Source: Gardnerella leopoldii (lineage in GTDB: Bacteria > Actinomycetota > Actinomycetes > Actinomycetales > Bifidobacteriaceae). From it: DNA of 64,000 bases. The translations under genes and the position numbers were made by a program. The stretch lies in NCBI RefSeq assembly GCF_003293675.1, contig NZ_CP029984.1:1444472-1508471 (forward strand), written 5' to 3'. The notes below the pieces were generated by a model, which ran no database searches, was not told the origin of the DNA, and saw only the letters and a program-made list of their open reading frames with translations. This document shows positions 63,513-64,000 of the stretch, piece by piece (position 1 is the stretch's first letter; each line of letters begins with the position of its first letter).

Positions 63513-64000
63513 GGCAGCCTCCAATGGCGATTATCTCGAGCAAGCATAGCATCAGCTTCTGCTGGACCCCATGTTCCAGCGCGATATGGTTGCGGTTGTG
63601 TGCCAAGCGAACTCCAGAATTCCTCAATAGGGTCAAGAATTTTCCAACTTAAATCTACTTCTTGCGTAGTTGGGAATAGCGGTGGTTCGCCAAGAAGTAC
63701 GTCAAGAATCAAGCGCTCGTAAGCTTCAGGGGAACTTTCAGTAAAAGAGCGTCCGTAACTAAAGTCCATAGAAACGTCTCGAACTTCCATAGCAGTTCCG
63801 CCAGGGACTTTCGCACCAAAGCGCATAGTAACGCCCTCGTCTGGTTGCACTCGAATCACAATAGCATTGCTACCAAGCTCTCGAACTGCAGTAGACTCAA
63901 ACGGCAAATGCGGAGCACGCTTAAAAATAACAGCAATTTCCGTAACGCGCTTGCCTAAACGTTTTCCGGTTCGCAAGTAGAACGGAACTCCAGCCCAACG
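63509..64000 (-). CDS. zwf: Glucose-6-phosphate 1-dehydrogenase, C-terminal part
   Basis: The frame enters from the right edge (RWAGVPFYLRTGKRLGKR) and ends at TGA 63511-63509, giving about 163 residues. The visible part shows the conserved VPFYLRTGKRL, IVIRVQPDEGVTMRFGAKVPG, and AYERLILDVLLGEPPLF segments of the C-terminal beta/alpha domain. It makes NADPH and 6-phosphogluconolactone. First known gene of the zwf-opcA-pgl operon; its start is outside the window. Confidence 0.96.
   Translation of the reverse strand, partial: RWAGVPFYLRTGKRLGKRVTEIAVIFKRAPHLPFESTAVRELGSNAIVIRVQPDEGVTMRFGAKVPGGTAMEVRDVSMDFSYGRSFTESSPEAYERLILDVLLGEPPLFPTTQEVDLSWKILDPIEEFWSSLGTQPQPYRAGTWGPAEADAMLARDNRHWRLP

Overview
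The window fits a low-GC member of the Bifidobacteriaceae, most likely Gardnerella. The evidence is an actinobacterial gene set in AT-rich DNA: the mismatch endonuclease NucS, the glucose-6-phosphate dehydrogenase partner OpcA, an initiator tRNA with a C1 x U72 end, an actinobacterial Tad pilus locus, a class Ib ribonucleotide reductase under paired NrdR boxes, and an aspartokinase split into two genes. This assignment comes from reading the proteins, not from a database search.

Layout. 1-4.3 kb: end of fructose-bisphosphate aldolase, purA, a pair of fluoride-channel genes and a ClC antiporter. 4.4-9.1 kb: Tad pilus operon (TadZ-like ATPase, TadA, TadB, TadC, Flp-like pilin, TadE, TadE-like). 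9.2-15.6 kb: dnaX, recR, split aspartokinase, asd and a DUF5701-like gene. 15.7-26.7 kb: an ABC transporter, an amino-acid permease, nucS, an FKBP lipoprotein, two envelope proteins of unknown role and a YbbN-like co-chaperone. 26.7-28.0 kb: tRNA-fMet and metA. 28.2-35.2 kb: the ATP synthase operon atpBEFHAGDC, ending in a strong terminator.

35.2-37.6 kb is accessory DNA. It holds a VbhA/Fic antitoxin-toxin pair, the 3' stub of a DUF4143-type ATPase, two 42-nt imperfect direct repeats around the pair, and five different short tandem-repeat arrays with periods near 52, 25, 16, 39 and 50 nt, plus a G/T-rich low-complexity tract.

37.7-47.0 kb is an iron-uptake and extracytoplasmic electron-transfer locus: ApbE flavin transferase, a Fur-box-like dyad, an FTR1 permease, a Tp34/P19-type lipoprotein, a DUF2318 membrane protein, two FtsX/MacB-type permeases with their ATPase, and an FMN-binding lipoprotein that ApbE probably flavinylates.

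47.0-55.1 kb is a regulatory and small-protein island. Two paralogous NarL/LuxR-type two-component systems face each other around a DUF2089 regulator and a 57-residue membrane protein. They are followed by a PH-like protein, an unannotated 38-residue cationic Gly-rich peptide gene overlapping a 70-residue membrane protein, an acidic 86-residue protein, and a lipoprotein whose C-terminus carries a sortase-like His-Cys-Arg signature. A 47-nt palindromic element occurs three times here, plus once as a half copy, and only in this island.

55.4-59.9 kb: nrdHIEF on the minus strand with two NrdR boxes. 60.1-64 kb: gnd facing a minus-strand zwf-opcA-pgl operon, with zwf cut by the window edge. Several genes (metA, nucS, the DUF5701 gene, the membrane-protein gene at 22.7 kb) have a -10-like hexamer about 7-9 nt before the start codon and no Shine-Dalgarno, suggesting leaderless mRNAs.
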